The notes beneath the pieces are model-generated. The model ran no database searches. It saw only the letters and a program-made list of their open reading frames with translations, and had not been told where the DNA came from. Positions 1 to 12,964 of a DNA stretch of 64,000 nt are shown in pieces (positions within the stretch are counted from its first letter, which is position 1; every line of letters begins with the position of its first letter). The translations under genes and the position numbers were made by a program. Source of the stretch: Methylobacterium symbioticum (lineage in GTDB: Bacteria > Pseudomonadota > Alphaproteobacteria > Rhizobiales > Beijerinckiaceae); contig NZ_CABFPH010000011.1 of NCBI RefSeq assembly GCF_902141845.1, positions 1 through 64,000 on the forward strand, given 5' to 3'.

Positions 1-1446
1 GCCGCCCGCGCCCGCGCGCGCCTCGCGGAGGGGGGCGCCGCGGAGAGCGCCCGCGAGGGCGGCGCCGTCCTTGTCCTGTGCGGGCCCGGCAACAACGGCG
101 GCGACGGCTTCGTGGCCGCGCGCCACTTGGCGAAGGCGGGCTTCGCCGTGGAGGTGATCCTGCTCGGGCACCGTGACCAGCTTTCCGGCGACGCGGCCGG
201 TGCGGCCGCCGCCTGGGCCGGGCGGGTGCGCGAGGGCGTGCCGGAGACGCTGCCGCCCTGCAGCCTCGTGATCGACGCCCTGTTCGGGGCCGGGCTCTCG
301 CGCGACCTCGACGGGGAGGCCCGCGCCCTGGTCGAGCGCGTGAATGCCTCGGGCCTGCCTGTCCTCGCGGTGGACGTGCCGAGCGGCCTCGACGGCGATA
401 CCGGAGCGGTGCGCGGCGCTGCCATCCGCGCCACGGAGACCGTGACCTTCGTCGCGTTCAAGCCCGGCCATCTGCTCCAGCCGGGACGGGCGCTCTGCGG
501 CGACTTGCACTGCGCCGAGATCGGCACCGGGGCGGCGCTCTCGGCCGGGCTGGCGGCGTGTCCCGCGCTCTTCCGCAACGGGCCGGATCTCTGGGGGGCG
601 GCCTTCCCGCAACTGACGGGCGAGAGCCACAAATACACGCGCGGCCACGCCCTCGTCCTGTCGGGGCCGGCCTGGCGCACCGGCGCCGCCCGGCTCGCCG
701 CCCGCGGGGCGCTCCGCGTGGGCGCCGGCCTCGTCACCGTGGCCTCGCCCGCCGACGCGCTGCCCGAGAACGCCGCGCAACTCACCGCGATCATGCTGCG
801 CCCCTGCGAGAGTGCCGACGATCTCGACGATCTGCTCACCGACGAGCGCCTCAACGCGGTCCTGCTCGGCCCCGGCCTCGGCAGCGGCGAGCCGGCCCGG
901 GAGCGCGTGATGGTGGCGGCCTCGGCGGGCCGCGCCCTCGTCCTCGACGCGGATGCGCTGACGAGCTTCAAGGGGCAGGCCGCCACCCTCGCCGCGCATA
1001 TCCGGGACGGGGAGGCGCGGGCGGGGCTGACCCCGCATGCGGGCGAGGTCGCCCGGCTCTTCGCCGGGGCGGGGGCTGGGGGGGAGGGGCGCGGTAAGGC
1101 CGAGCAGACCCGCCGCGCCGCCGCCCTCAGCGGCGCCGTGGTGGTGCTCAAGGGGGGCGACACCGTGATCGCGGATCCGGACGGGCGCGTCGCCATCAAC
1201 GACCACGCCACGCCCTGGCTCGGCACTGCGGGGGCGGGCGACGTGCTCGGCGGCCTGATCGCCGGGCTGCTCGCGCAGGGCATGGCACCGTTCGAGGCGG
1301 CCTGCGCCGGCGTCTGGCTCCACGGCGATGCGGGCCTGCGCCACGGGCCGGGGCTGATCGCGGAGGACATCCCCGAGCTGATGCCGCAGGTGTTGTCCGC
1401 CCTGCTATCGGGCTTGTCGTGCGGCCTCCCGCCGCGGGTCAGGTGA
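1..1446 (+). CDS. nnr: Bifunctional NAD(P)H-hydrate epimerase / ADP-dependent dehydratase (5' partial)
   Basis: The reading frame is open from base 1, so the N-terminus lies outside the window. The visible protein starts within the YjeF N-terminal (epimerase) domain: CGPGNNGGDGF is the conserved nucleotide-binding loop and DALFGAGLSR and DVPSGLDGDTG follow. A YjeF C-terminal (ribokinase-like) dehydratase domain begins near TGESHKYTRGHALVLSG and contains LTPHAGEVARL, VVLKGGDTVIA and the hallmark GTAGAGDVLGGLIAGLLAQG. Known role: the two domains together convert damaged hydrated NADH/NADPH back to the active cofactor, with ADP as phosphate acceptor product or donor partner. The fused arrangement is usual in bacteria. 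Its stop codon overlaps the end of the convergent cupredoxin gene by 8 bp. Function confidence is high. Confidence 0.93.
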   Translation, partial: AARARARLAEGGAAESAREGGAVLVLCGPGNNGGDGFVAARHLAKAGFAVEVILLGHRDQLSGDAAGAAAAWAGRVREGVPETLPPCSLVIDALFGAGLSRDLDGEARALVERVNASGLPVLAVDVPSGLDGDTGAVRGAAIRATETVTFVAFKPGHLLQPGRALCGDLHCAEIGTGAALSAGLAACPALFRNGPDLWGAAFPQLTGESHKYTRGHALVLSGPAWRTGAARLAARGALRVGAGLVTVASPADALPENAAQLTAIMLRPCESADDLDDLLTDERLNAVLLGPGLGSGEPARERVMVAASAGRALVLDADALTSFKGQAATLAAHIRDGEARAGLTPHAGEVARLFAGAGAGGEGRGKAEQTRRAAALSGAVVVLKGGDTVIADPDGRVAINDHATPWLGTAGAGDVLGGLIAGLLAQGMAPFEAACAGVWLHGDAGLRHGPGLIAEDIPELMPQVLSALLSGLSCGLPPRVR

Positions 1447-3022
1447 CCTCGAAACAGGTCCACAGGCCCGTATCGAACCGCTCCAGCACCGTGGCGCTGA
1501 TCAGCCAGCGCCCGGGATTGTCGGCGAGGAAGGCGATGCGGGCGGTGCGGCCCTCGAGCAGCTGGAAGGTGTCGAGCCAGTAGGGCTCCCAGCCGTCGTC
1601 GAGGGGGTGGAGCAGGCGGAAGACGTGGCCGTGCAGGTGCAGGCCCTGCGGGAAGGCGGTGTCGTTGCGCAAAGCCAGCACCACCACCTGTCCACGCTTC
1701 ACCGAGAAGATCGGCGCGAGGCCCGGCGCGCCGCTCGCTCCGTTCACCGACCAGACCTTGGCCGGGTCGCCCGTGAACACCGGCTCCGGCTGCGGCCTGT
1801 CCTTCGGCGCGTCCTTCGATATGTCCTTGGGCGCGTCCTTGCCGGGATTCTGGGCCCCGTCCTTGGGGACGATCGCCCCGCCCGTGAGGATGACGTCCCG
1901 GCGCACGGCGTTCTGCAGCTTGATCTCTGCGGGGAGCAGCTTGTTCTCGCCGATCGGAGCGATCGGACCGCGCTTCTCGGAGATGGGTTCGCCCTTGGTG
2001 ACGACGCTCGCCAGGACGAGTCCCTGGCCGATCAGGGCGCTGATCGCCCCCTTGGCGCCCGGTTCGGGGGGCAGGTCGACCAGGAGGTCGTAGCGCGTGC
2101 CCGGCGGAAACGGCAGCGTGGCGCGTAGGGGCTCGAACGTGTCCGTCGGTTGCCCGTCCACCGCCGCGACATAGACCTTCATCCCGTCGAAGCGGATGCG
2201 GGTGCCCCGTGCATTGCAGGCATTGGCGATCCGCACGCGCACGCGCGCGCCGGGGCGCGCCTCGAAGATGTCGGGGACCGGCCGGCCGTTGACGGTGACG
2301 AGGTTGCCGAGCCGGCCGTTGGAGGCGGCAAGCAAGGTCTGCCCGAAGGGCATCAGGCTCGCATCGGACTCCAGGCGCCAGTCCTGCATCAGCAGCGCGA
2401 CATCCGCATCGACAGCCGGCGGCGCCTTCTCCTCCACGATGAGCAGCCCTGCGAGGCCCCGTCCCGAGGGCTCGCTCGAGCCGCCCACCACGAGCGGGCG
2501 CATCAGGAAGGTGCCGGCATCGGGCGGCGTGAAGGCGTAGGTGAAATCGCCGCCGGGCGCGATCGGCGCCTGGGTCACCCCGCCGACGCCGTCCATGGCG
2601 TTGCGGTTGCGCACCCCGTGCCAGTGCAGCGAGAGCGGCTTGTCGGTGCCGTTCTCGACCTTCAGGCGCAATTCCTCGCCGAGCTTGATCCGCAGCACCG
2701 GCGGTGCGGCCTTGCCGTCGAAGCGCCAAGCCGCAGTCTCGGCGGCGGGCTCGTCGCGCAAGCGGAGCTTGCCGGGCCCGGCGGTCAGCGTGCGGGCCGG
2801 CGCCTCGGCGGCGGCCTCGGGCTTCGGGGGCTCGGGCTTGGTCTCTTTCGCCGCATCCCCGGCGGCGGGCCTGCGTCCGCCCTGGGCCAGGGCCGCGCCC
2901 GGCGCCAGCCCGAGCAGCGCCGCCCCCTGGAGGAGCGTCCGGCGCGTGGGTGTGCCTGTGGGCTCTTCTGCGATCGTCTCTGAAGCCGGATCTGCGGGCC
3001 TGCCAGCGGAGGAGAGCCGCAT
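1439..3022 (-). CDS. Tat-exported multicopper-oxidase-fold protein lacking most copper ligands (FtsP/SufI-like)
   Basis: The protein has a twin-arginine signal (TRRTLLQGAALLGL followed by AALAQ) and the three-cupredoxin layout of multicopper oxidases. The N-terminal HWHG motif (LHWHGVRNRN) is present and LHLHGHVF is seen near the C-terminus. The second motif, normally YHSH or YHPH, reads GTFLMRPL, and the C-terminal HCHxxxH block is replaced by WLISATVLERFDTG. Most type 1/2/3 copper ligands are therefore missing, as in the division protein FtsP (SufI), and oxidase activity is doubtful. A Lys/Asp/Pro-rich linker (KDAPKDISKDAPKD) interrupts the third domain. The frame stays open to 3166; the start at 3022 (MRLSSAG) was preferred because it puts the Tat motif about 30 residues in. 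It converges on the nnr gene. Confidence 0.75.
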   Translation of the reverse strand: MRLSSAGRPADPASETIAEEPTGTPTRRTLLQGAALLGLAPGAALAQGGRRPAAGDAAKETKPEPPKPEAAAEAPARTLTAGPGKLRLRDEPAAETAAWRFDGKAAPPVLRIKLGEELRLKVENGTDKPLSLHWHGVRNRNAMDGVGGVTQAPIAPGGDFTYAFTPPDAGTFLMRPLVVGGSSEPSGRGLAGLLIVEEKAPPAVDADVALLMQDWRLESDASLMPFGQTLLAASNGRLGNLVTVNGRPVPDIFEARPGARVRVRIANACNARGTRIRFDGMKVYVAAVDGQPTDTFEPLRATLPFPPGTRYDLLVDLPPEPGAKGAISALIGQGLVLASVVTKGEPISEKRGPIAPIGENKLLPAEIKLQNAVRRDVILTGGAIVPKDGAQNPGKDAPKDISKDAPKDRPQPEPVFTGDPAKVWSVNGASGAPGLAPIFSVKRGQVVVLALRNDTAFPQGLHLHGHVFRLLHPLDDGWEPYWLDTFQLLEGRTARIAFLADNPGRWLISATVLERFDTGLWTCFEVT

Positions 3023-3244
3023 TGTGCAAGGCGGCGTCTGACGAGGCGGCGTCTGGCGAGGCGGCATCGGAATCCTTGCGCGAGCGGGGCCGTCGCTTGT
3101 AGCCGCGGCGTCCCTCCGGCGCCACCGCCGCTGCTCCTTCGCGAAGCCCATCGACGCCCGGTGCAAGTTTTTTGCTGCTTGCCGCGGCGCGCGTGCTATA
3201 GAGCCGCCCTCCGGCGGCCGGATTCGCGCCGGGCGTCGGCGCGC

Positions 3245-3329
3245 GCGGGCGTGGCGGAACTGGTAGACGCGCTGGATTTAGGTTCCAGTGTCGCAAGACG
3301 TGGGGGTTCGAGCCCCTCCGCCCGCACCA
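3245..3329 (+). tRNA. tRNA-Leu (anticodon UAG)
   Basis: A complete cloverleaf is readable: acceptor GCGGGCG pairs with CGCCCGC, the anticodon stem CTGGA/TCCAG encloses loop TTTAGGT (anticodon TAG), a long class II variable arm (TGTCGCAAGACGT) is present, and the T arm GGGGG-TTCGAGC-CCCTC ends in an encoded CCA. It lies about 170 bp upstream of tig, in the same orientation. Confidence 0.97.
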
Positions 3330-3497
3330 GCGCCGCCGCAGGGACCGGTATCGGCTTCAGCCTCGAGTGGGACGCCGACCGCCGACCCGTACCGTTCCGC
3401 CCCGCCCGCATCCGCCGTCCCGATGCGCGCCCGAAGGGCGGCGCATCACCGACGTTTTAAGACCCGACCACACGGACCGTTTTTGAGAGCGACGACG

Positions 3498-4886
3498 ATG
3501 CAGGTGACCGAGACACATTCCGAGGGGCTGAAGCGCGCCTATCAGGTTCTGCTCCCGGCCAAGGACCTCGAGGATCGCCTGAATTCCGAGCTGACGGGCC
3601 TCAAGGACAAGGTGCAGCTCAAGGGCTTCCGCCCGGGCAAGGTGCCGGTGGCGCATCTGCGCAAGGTCTACGGCCGCTCCGTGATGGCCGAGGTCGTCCA
3701 GAACGCGGTGAACGAGGCCAACCAGAAGATCATCACCGACAACAACCTCAAGCTCGCTCTCGAGCCGCAGGTCGAGTTCCCGGAGGACAAGGCCGAGGTC
3801 GAGAAGGCGCTCGAGGCCAAGGGCGACTTCGCCTTCAAGGTGAACCTTGAGGTGCTGCCGACCTTCGAGCTCGCCGACCTCTCGGACGTGAGCCTGACCA
3901 AGTACGTCGCCAAGCCCTCCGACGCGGAGGTGCAGGAGGCGCTCGACCGCATGGCCGGCCAGTCCCGGCCCTTCGCGGAGCGTGACGAGGGCGCCGAGGC
4001 GCAGTCCGGCGACCGCGTCACCATCGACTTCGTCGGCCGCATCGACGGCGTCGAGTTCGAGGGCGGCAAGGGCGAGGGCATCGACCTGGAGCTTGGCTCG
4101 AACACCTTCATCCCGGGTTTCGAGGACCAGCTCGTCGGCGCCAAGGTCGGCGAGGCCCGCGTCGTCAAGGCGACCTTCCCGGAGGCCTACGGCGCTGAAG
4201 CCCTGGCCGGCAAGGATGCCGAGTTCGACGTGACCGTCACCAAGATCCAGGCGCCCGGCGAGGCCAAGATCGACGACGAGCTCGCCAAGAATCTCGGCCT
4301 CGAGAGCCTCGACAAGCTGAAGGAGGCGATCTCCCAGGCGATCGGCTCGGACTACGAGGCGGCCTCGCGGCGCAAGCTCAAGAAGGGCCTCCTGGACGCG
4401 CTGGACGGCAAGTACGCCTTCGACCTGCCGCCCTCCCTGGTCGCCCAGGAATTCGCCAACGTCTGGGCCCAGGTCGAGCAGGACCTGAAGGCCCGCGGTA
4501 AGACCTTCGAGGACGAGGGCACCACCGAGGAGGCCTCGCAGGCCGAGTACCGCAAGATCGCCGAGCGCCGCGTGCGACTCGGTCTGGTGCTTGCGCAGGT
4601 CGGCGAGAGCGCCGATATCAAGGTCTCCGACGAGGAGGTGAACCAGGCCCTCATCGCCCGGGTCCGGCAGTTCCCGGGCCAGGAGCAGCAGGTCTGGGAC
4701 TTCTACCGGAAGAACGCCCAGGCGCTGGCCGAGCTTCGTGCGCCCCTGTTCGAGGAGAAGGTGGTTGACCACGTTCTCTCGCAGGTCAAACTGGTCGAGG
4801 AGCCCGTCTCGAAGGAGGCGCTGTTCGCCGACGAGGATGCGGAAGCCGACGGCGCCGAGGCCTCGACCGAGTCGAAGGCCGACTAA
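3498..4886 (+). CDS. tig: Trigger factor, ribosome-associated chaperone and prolyl isomerase
   Basis: The 462-residue protein matches the usual trigger factor size. The N-terminal ribosome-binding domain carries the signature GFRPGKVP (about residues 44-51), which docks at the peptide exit tunnel. The central FKBP-type PPIase domain includes [20 protein letters not shown] and the [16 protein letters not shown] segment. The C-terminal part is long and helical (chaperone arms), ending in an acidic tail ([13 protein letters not shown]). It binds nascent chains in the cytoplasm before DnaK and GroEL. The start at 3498 begins [10 protein letters not shown], the normal family N-terminus. It is followed by clpP and clpX on the same strand, the conserved tig-clpP-clpX-lon order. 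Confidence 0.97.
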   Translation: MQVTETHSEGLKRAYQVLLPAKDLEDRLNSELTGLKDKVQLKGFRPGKVPVAHLRKVYGRSVMAEVVQNAVNEANQKIITDNNLKLALEPQVEFPEDKAEVEKALEAKGDFAFKVNLEVLPTFELADLSDVSLTKYVAKPSDAEVQEALDRMAGQSRPFAERDEGAEAQSGDRVTIDFVGRIDGVEFEGGKGEGIDLELGSNTFIPGFEDQLVGAKVGEARVVKATFPEAYGAEALAGKDAEFDVTVTKIQAPGEAKIDDELAKNLGLESLDKLKEAISQAIGSDYEAASRRKLKKGLLDALDGKYAFDLPPSLVAQEFANVWAQVEQDLKARGKTFEDEGTTEEASQAEYRKIAERRVRLGLVLAQVGESADIKVSDEEVNQALIARVRQFPGQEQQVWDFYRKNAQALAELRAPLFEEKVVDHVLSQVKLVEEPVSKEALFADEDAEADGAEASTESKAD

Positions 4887-5018
4887 GCCCGGCGTCTGTC
4901 CTGACTGGCAGCGGGCTGTATCGTTAGGCGGCGTTAAGCACCGCCGGTGTTCGCTGACATGCCCGGCCGCCGCCTGATTCGCGGCGCCGGGCCCCTTGGA
5001 GCCCTGGGGCAGGACGTG

Positions 5019-5645
5019 ATGAGAGATCCGGTCGACTTCTACAACAGCGCGCTCGTGCCCATGGTGGTCGAGCAGTCGAGCCGCGGCGAGCGCGCGTTCG
5101 ATATCTACTCCCGGTTGCTCCGCGAGCGGATCATCTTCCTGACCGGCCCGGTCGAGGATCAGGGCGCCTCGCTGATCGTGGCGCAGCTGCTCTTCCTCGA
5201 GGCCGAGAACCCCAAGAAGGAAATCTCCTTCTACATCAACTCGCCGGGCGGTGTGGTCACCTCCGGCCTGTCGATCTACGACACGATGCAGTTCATCCGC
5301 TGCCCGGTGACGACGCTTTGCGTCGGCCAGGCGGCCTCGATGGGCTCACTGCTGCTCGCCGCCGGCGAGCCCGGCCATCGCTTCGCCCTGCCCAACGCCC
5401 GCATCATGGTGCACCAGCCCTCGGGCGGCTTCCAGGGCCAGGCCACCGACATCCTGATCCATGCCCGCGAGATCGAGGCGCTGAAGCGCCGCCTCAACGA
5501 GATCTACGTGAAGCACACGGGTCGCGACTACGACACCATCCATCAGGCGCTCGAGCGCGACAACTTCATGACCGCCGACGCGGCCAAGGAGTTCGGCCTG
5601 GTGGACGAGGTCATCCACAAGCGGCCCGAGCCCGCCGCGGCCTGA
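5019..5645 (+). CDS. clpP: ATP-dependent Clp protease proteolytic subunit
   Basis: This 208-residue serine peptidase forms the tetradecameric barrel that degrades substrates fed by ClpX or ClpA. The catalytic Ser sits in [14 protein letters not shown], the His in [13 protein letters not shown], and the Asp in the conserved [18 protein letters not shown] region. The ATG at 5019 ([19 protein letters not shown]) follows a purine-rich GGGGCAGGA and gives the usual family length. Upstream in-frame GTG 4947 and ATG 4959 would add up to 24 residues and cannot be excluded. A hairpin (stem GCGTGCCC at 5659-5695, no T-run) follows the stop. Confidence 0.96.
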   Translation: MRDPVDFYNSALVPMVVEQSSRGERAFDIYSRLLRERIIFLTGPVEDQGASLIVAQLLFLEAENPKKEISFYINSPGGVVTSGLSIYDTMQFIRCPVTTLCVGQAASMGSLLLAAGEPGHRFALPNARIMVHQPSGGFQGQATDILIHAREIEALKRRLNEIYVKHTGRDYDTIHQALERDNFMTADAAKEFGLVDEVIHKRPEPAAA

Positions 5646-5857
5646 GCCACGGAACCTCGCGTGCCCCCGGCGGCGTTTGCCGGCTGAGGGCACGCCCGCC
5701 ATGGCCTTGATCCCGCCACGGCAGCGTGTTTGCATCGGCGTTCCGGGAGGAGCCGTCACAAGCGCGCAGGTGACTTTTTCTTTAAGCGGATTCCCTTACC
5801 TGTGAACGATGCGCGTGCGCCCCGGGCTGGCAGCGCACGACACGATCGGAGACCGAT

Positions 5858-7129
<1,272 letters not shown>

Positions 7130-7417
7130 GGCTGGGCTGCCCTCCGTGCATGCGTAACGCCTTGAGAGGGCAGGCCGAATTTGGATTCGGCCCCCTCCGC
7201 GGCGGAGGCGGCGGCATCTTGAAAACGGTGCTGCCGGACATCACCTGAGGCTCAGCGCGGTGGCCGTCAGCCCACTCCGGGGGACGGTGCCGCGCCACCA
7301 GCCGCAAAGTTCTCGTACCTTTTTTCCGACCCTCGCGGCCCGGTCGGCGCCTGGCAGGGTGCTTGCTCCCCGTATCGGAGGAGCGCGAGCCCGGCGTCCA
7401 TCATGAGGAAGTCAGAC

Positions 7418-9838
<2,421 letters not shown>

Positions 9839-9865
9839 TCGCCCGATCGGGCCTCGCCTGAGACC

Positions 9866-9897
9866 GGCCCCCGGAGCATGCTCCGGGGGCCTTTTTT
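9866..9897 (+). terminator. Rho-independent terminator after lon
   Basis: A perfect inverted repeat (13 bp per arm, GGCCCCCGGAGCA with its complement) is followed directly by six T residues. It is the strongest intrinsic terminator in the core region and closes the tig-clp-lon gene group. Confidence 0.93.
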
Positions 9898-9912
9898 CTG
9901 TCCGGACCGGAC

Positions 9913-10644
9913 ATGCCGCGCATCCTGCTGATCAACCCGAACACCACGCAATCCGTGACCGCGCTGGCCGTGGAGCATGTGCGCCGCATCGCCGGGGAGG
10001 GGGCGGAGATCGTGCCCGTCACCGGGCGCTTCGGCGCGCGCTACATCGCGAGCCGGGCGGCCGCCGCAGTCGCGGGGCACGCGGCCCTCGACGCCCTGGC
10101 AGAGCATGGGGCCGGGTGCGATGCCGTCTATCTCGCCTGTTTCGGCGATCCGGGCCTTGCGGCTCTCAAGGAGGTCTCGCCGGTGCCGGTCGTCGGGATG
10201 GCGGAGGCGGCCTGCCAAGTGGCGGCGGAGGGAGGACGCCGGTTCGGCATCGTCACCGGCGGCGCGCTGTGGCCGGCCATGCTCACCGAATTCGTCACGC
10301 TCCTCGGTCTACGCGAGAGCCTCTCCGGTATCCGCGCGGTGGCGCCGACCGGTGGCGAGATCGCCCGCGACCCGGACCGGGCGCTGGCAGGGCTCGCCGC
10401 CGCTTGCCGGGCCTGCGCCGCGGAGGACGGAGCCGAGGCCGTGATCCTCGGCGGCGCCGGCCTCGCAGGACTGGCCGCGCGGATCCAGCCGGACGTGCCC
10501 TGCCCGGTGATCTGCTCGGTCGAGGCCGGGACGCGGGCGGTGCTCGCAGCGGCCGGCACCCGGGTTCGACCCACGGTGCCGCCGGTTCAGAGCATCGGGC
10601 TCGGGGCCGGGCTGACGCGGCTCCTGGCGCGCGGCCCCGTCTGA
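9913..10644 (+). CDS. Asp/Glu/hydantoin racemase family protein (second catalytic Cys absent)
   Basis: The 243-residue protein starts MPRILLINPNTTQSVT, the classic opening of hydantoin racemases, and has the first conserved cysteine in LACFGDPGL. The second catalytic Cys, expected in an I-L-G-C-A-G context, is Gly here (VILGGAGLAG). Family members use two cysteines as opposing acid/base residues, so this protein may not racemise its substrate and may act as a one-base enzyme (decarboxylase- or isomerase-like) or bind ligand only. It starts 15 bp after the lon terminator and ends directly against the convergent nitroreductase gene. Confidence 0.8.
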   Translation: MPRILLINPNTTQSVTALAVEHVRRIAGEGAEIVPVTGRFGARYIASRAAAAVAGHAALDALAEHGAGCDAVYLACFGDPGLAALKEVSPVPVVGMAEAACQVAAEGGRRFGIVTGGALWPAMLTEFVTLLGLRESLSGIRAVAPTGGEIARDPDRALAGLAAACRACAAEDGAEAVILGGAGLAGLAARIQPDVPCPVICSVEAGTRAVLAAAGTRVRPTVPPVQSIGLGAGLTRLLARGPV

Positions 10645-11241
10645 TCAATCCCGCGCCGGGAACGGTCCCGCATGGGTGAAGTCGGTGATCGGGCGGCGGC
10701 CGTTCGGCTGCTCCCGGCCCTGCTGCTCATCACCGAGCTGGTCCCAGGGGATCGCCCGGCCGACCGCGTAGGCCGCCTCGACACGGTGGTGTTCGGGCAG
10801 GTTCAGCACCTCCGGCGCGCGGGCATGGTCGAACCCGCCCATGCCGTGGGCGTGCCAGCCCTGGCGGATCGCCTGCAACTGGAAGGCGAGGGAGGCCGCG
10901 CCGGCGTCGAGAGAGTGGCTGTAGGACGGCTTCAGCTCGTCCCCGACCTTCATCCGCGTGTTCGAGACGAGGAACAGGATCGCGCCCGTATTGGCCACCC
11001 ATTTCTGGTTGCCGGGCACGAGGAGGCCGAAGAAGGTGTCCCAATGCGCGTCCCCGCGCAGCGCGTAGAGGAAGCGCCAGGGCTGCGAGTTGTAGGAGGA
11101 GGGCGCCCAGCGCGCGGCCTCGATCATCCGCATCAGCTCTGCTTCCGGCAGAGCCTCGCCCGTGAAGGCGCGCGGCGAGCGCCGCTCCAGGAAGAGCGGG
11201 TCGATGGCGTGGTCGGGCTGGCGCGGTGTCGGTTCGGTCAC
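10645..11241 (-). CDS. Nitroreductase family protein (FMN-dependent NAD(P)H oxidoreductase fold)
   Basis: Typical nitroreductase signatures are present: FLERRSPRAFTGEALPEAEL at the N-terminus (FMN phosphate contact), AARWAPSSYNSQPWRF (the APSSxNxQPW block), and SLDAGAASLAFQLQAIRQG followed by MGGFD. Members reduce nitro groups, quinones or other acceptors with flavin. The GTG at 11241 was chosen because it follows GGAGACCGCCC and gives the normal length of about 198 residues; the frame is open to 11304. The stop codon abuts that of the convergent racemase gene with no intergenic space. The physiological substrate cannot be read from the sequence. Confidence 0.88.
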   Translation of the reverse strand: MTEPTPRQPDHAIDPLFLERRSPRAFTGEALPEAELMRMIEAARWAPSSYNSQPWRFLYALRGDAHWDTFFGLLVPGNQKWVANTGAILFLVSNTRMKVGDELKPSYSHSLDAGAASLAFQLQAIRQGWHAHGMGGFDHARAPEVLNLPEHHRVEAAYAVGRAIPWDQLGDEQQGREQPNGRRPITDFTHAGPFPARD

Positions 11242-11311
11242 GGGCGGTCTCCGGTGGGCGCCGCGCGGGCAGCGCAAGCGTGACCGGAGGATCGGACCGC
11301 GCACGGAAAAA

Positions 11312-12235
11312 TCAAGGCGCCTTCAGCACGCTGCGGCAAGCGGCGGGCAGTGCGGCCATGGTCATCGGGGGCTTGGGCTTCGGTTTCACCTTCGGCGGCT
11401 TCGGATTCAGAACCGCGTCGCTGAACCAGTAGGCGAGCTCCTCGCCGCAGCCGTCGCCGCCGGGCGGGGGCGCCTGATCCTCGCAGGCGCCCTGGCCGTC
11501 CGGGCAGGCAAGGCGGATATGGAAATGGTAGTTGTGCCCGTACATCGGGCGTACCTTGGAGAGCCAGGAGCGGCTGCCCGTGGTCTCGCGGCAGAGCGCC
11601 TTCTTGATCGCCGGGTTGACGAAGAGGCGGGCCACCTCGGGCTGCTCCGCGGCGAGGCGGATGATGCGCAGGTGCTCCGGCGTCCAGGCCTCCGGGTCGA
11701 TGTCGAGCCGGTCGGCGCGCACCACGTTGGTGGCCGACATCTCCTCGCGCTCCTGCCGCGTGAGGCGGCGGTTCGGCATCGGCGTCAGCCAGACATCGGC
11801 GTCGAGGCCGAGCTGGTGCGAGGCGTGGCCGGTGAGCATCGGCCCGCCGCGGGGCTGGGACATGTCGCCGACGAGGAGCCCCGGCCAGCCGACCCGCGGC
11901 GCCTGCGCCGCGAAGCGCTCCAGGAAATCCACGAGGTAGGGAGTCCCCCACATCCGGTTGCGCGAGAGGCGCATCACCTGCCAGTGGGACCCATCCACGG
12001 GAAGCGCCTCGCCGCCGGCGAAGCAGCCCTTGGCATAGGAGCCGTAGGCGCGCACCGGCCCCGATGCGGGGCTGGTGGCGCGGCCGAACAGGGCCTTGGC
12101 CGGCGTGGCGGGATCGTCCGGATTGGCGAGCGGGGGCAGCGGCTTCGGGGTGAGCGTGCCCCTGTCCTGCGCCGCGGCGGAACCGGCGCCGAGCAGGAGG
12201 AGGGCGGCGGCGAGGAGGCGCGGCGTGATCGGCAT
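11312..12235 (-). CDS. mepA: Penicillin-insensitive murein endopeptidase (M74)
   Basis: The 307-residue protein has an N-terminal signal peptide (MPITPRLLAAALLLLGAGSAAAQ), so it acts in the periplasm. The LAS-type metallopeptidase motifs are readable: GHASHQLGLDADVWLTP supplies the first metal ligands (HxxG...D) and YGHNYHFHIRLACP the HxH pair. MepA cuts D-Ala-meso-DAP cross-links in peptidoglycan. After the catalytic domain is a C-terminal tail of about 60 residues with CGEELAYWFSD and a Lys/Pro-rich linker (PKPPKVKPKPKPP), common in alphaproteobacterial members. Confidence 0.93.
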   Translation of the reverse strand: MPITPRLLAAALLLLGAGSAAAQDRGTLTPKPLPPLANPDDPATPAKALFGRATSPASGPVRAYGSYAKGCFAGGEALPVDGSHWQVMRLSRNRMWGTPYLVDFLERFAAQAPRVGWPGLLVGDMSQPRGGPMLTGHASHQLGLDADVWLTPMPNRRLTRQEREEMSATNVVRADRLDIDPEAWTPEHLRIIRLAAEQPEVARLFVNPAIKKALCRETTGSRSWLSKVRPMYGHNYHFHIRLACPDGQGACEDQAPPPGGDGCGEELAYWFSDAVLNPKPPKVKPKPKPPMTMAALPAACRSVLKAP

Positions 12236-12358
12236 CGAGGATCCGTCTCTCCGGTCGGCGTTTTCCGGGGGTGGCGGTATAGCGGCTGAAGCTTGCCGGA
12301 ACGTGGCGTCCGCTCGGGGCGTTTTTCAGGCGGACCCCGACGCATGTGGGAGACAGGC

Positions 12359-12739
12359 ATGGAGGCCGAGGTCGAATCGCGGCGCGAGCCGCGCAGCCTC
12401 ATCGCCAGCGACCGGGTGATCGGCACGGATGTCCGCCGCCCGGACGGCGCGCGGGTCGGGGTGATCGAGCGGCTGATGCTCGACAAGGTCTCGGGCCGCG
12501 TCGCCTACGCGGTGATGAGCTTCGGCGGCTTCCTGGGACTCGGCAGCGACTTCTACACGCTGCCCTGGAGCGTGCTGCGCTTCGATCCGGGCCACGACGC
12601 CTATGTGGTGGACATCACCGAGGACCAGCTGCGCGCCGCGCCGCCGCGCTCGCCGGAGGGGACGGATCCCACCGACGAGCGGGCCTGGGAGGAACAGGTC
12701 CACCGCTACTACAACGCGGCGCCCTACTGGGGGATCTGA
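12359..12739 (+). CDS. PRC-barrel domain protein
   Basis: The 126-residue protein is built around one PRC-barrel: SLIASDRVIGTDVRRPDG, then VGVIERLMLDKVSGRVAYAV and FYTLPWSVLRFD. This small beta-barrel occurs in RimM and in photosynthetic reaction centre H subunits, and as free-standing proteins of unknown function in alphaproteobacteria. The ATG at 12359 follows GGGAGACAGGC, a good ribosome binding site, so the upstream in-frame ATG at 12293 was not used. The C-terminus (WEEQVHRYYNAAPYWGI) resembles that of stand-alone stress-type PRC proteins. No partner is evident next to it. Confidence 0.85.
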   Translation: MEAEVESRREPRSLIASDRVIGTDVRRPDGARVGVIERLMLDKVSGRVAYAVMSFGGFLGLGSDFYTLPWSVLRFDPGHDAYVVDITEDQLRAAPPRSPEGTDPTDERAWEEQVHRYYNAAPYWGI

Positions 12740-12817
12740 CCCCGGACGGCGCGGGTCTCGACGCAGAGCCTGATTGAGCAGATCGCTCGGGTGTTTATCC
12801 CGCGCATTCCCTCCTCC

Positions 12818-12929
12818 ACCTCGTCCTGAGGAGCCGGAGCGAGGCGGAGGCCTCGAAGAAGCCTCCAGACATCCCTGTGATCCCTGGGGCCTCCTTCGAG
12901 GCCGCTGACGCGGCACCTCAGGATGAGGT
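12818..12929. repeat. REP-like intergenic inverted repeat element
   Basis: The segment starts ACCTCGTCCTGAGG and ends with the near complement CCTCAGGATGAGGT. Inside are a second pair, GAGGCCTC..AAG and CTTCGAGGCC. Elements beginning with CTCATCCTGAGG are dispersed widely between genes in Methylobacterium and related genomes; this one lies between the PRC-barrel and ParB-like genes and could fold into a long cruciform RNA. Confidence 0.7.
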
Positions 12930-12964
12930 TGTTTGATGGGATCGGCAGAGTGGTCCGAGGGCGC

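Noticed and set aside
3357..4772. Antisense frame opposite tig
   Set aside because: Leu/Val/Asp/Glu-rich shadow of the trigger factor gene with no recognisable domain.
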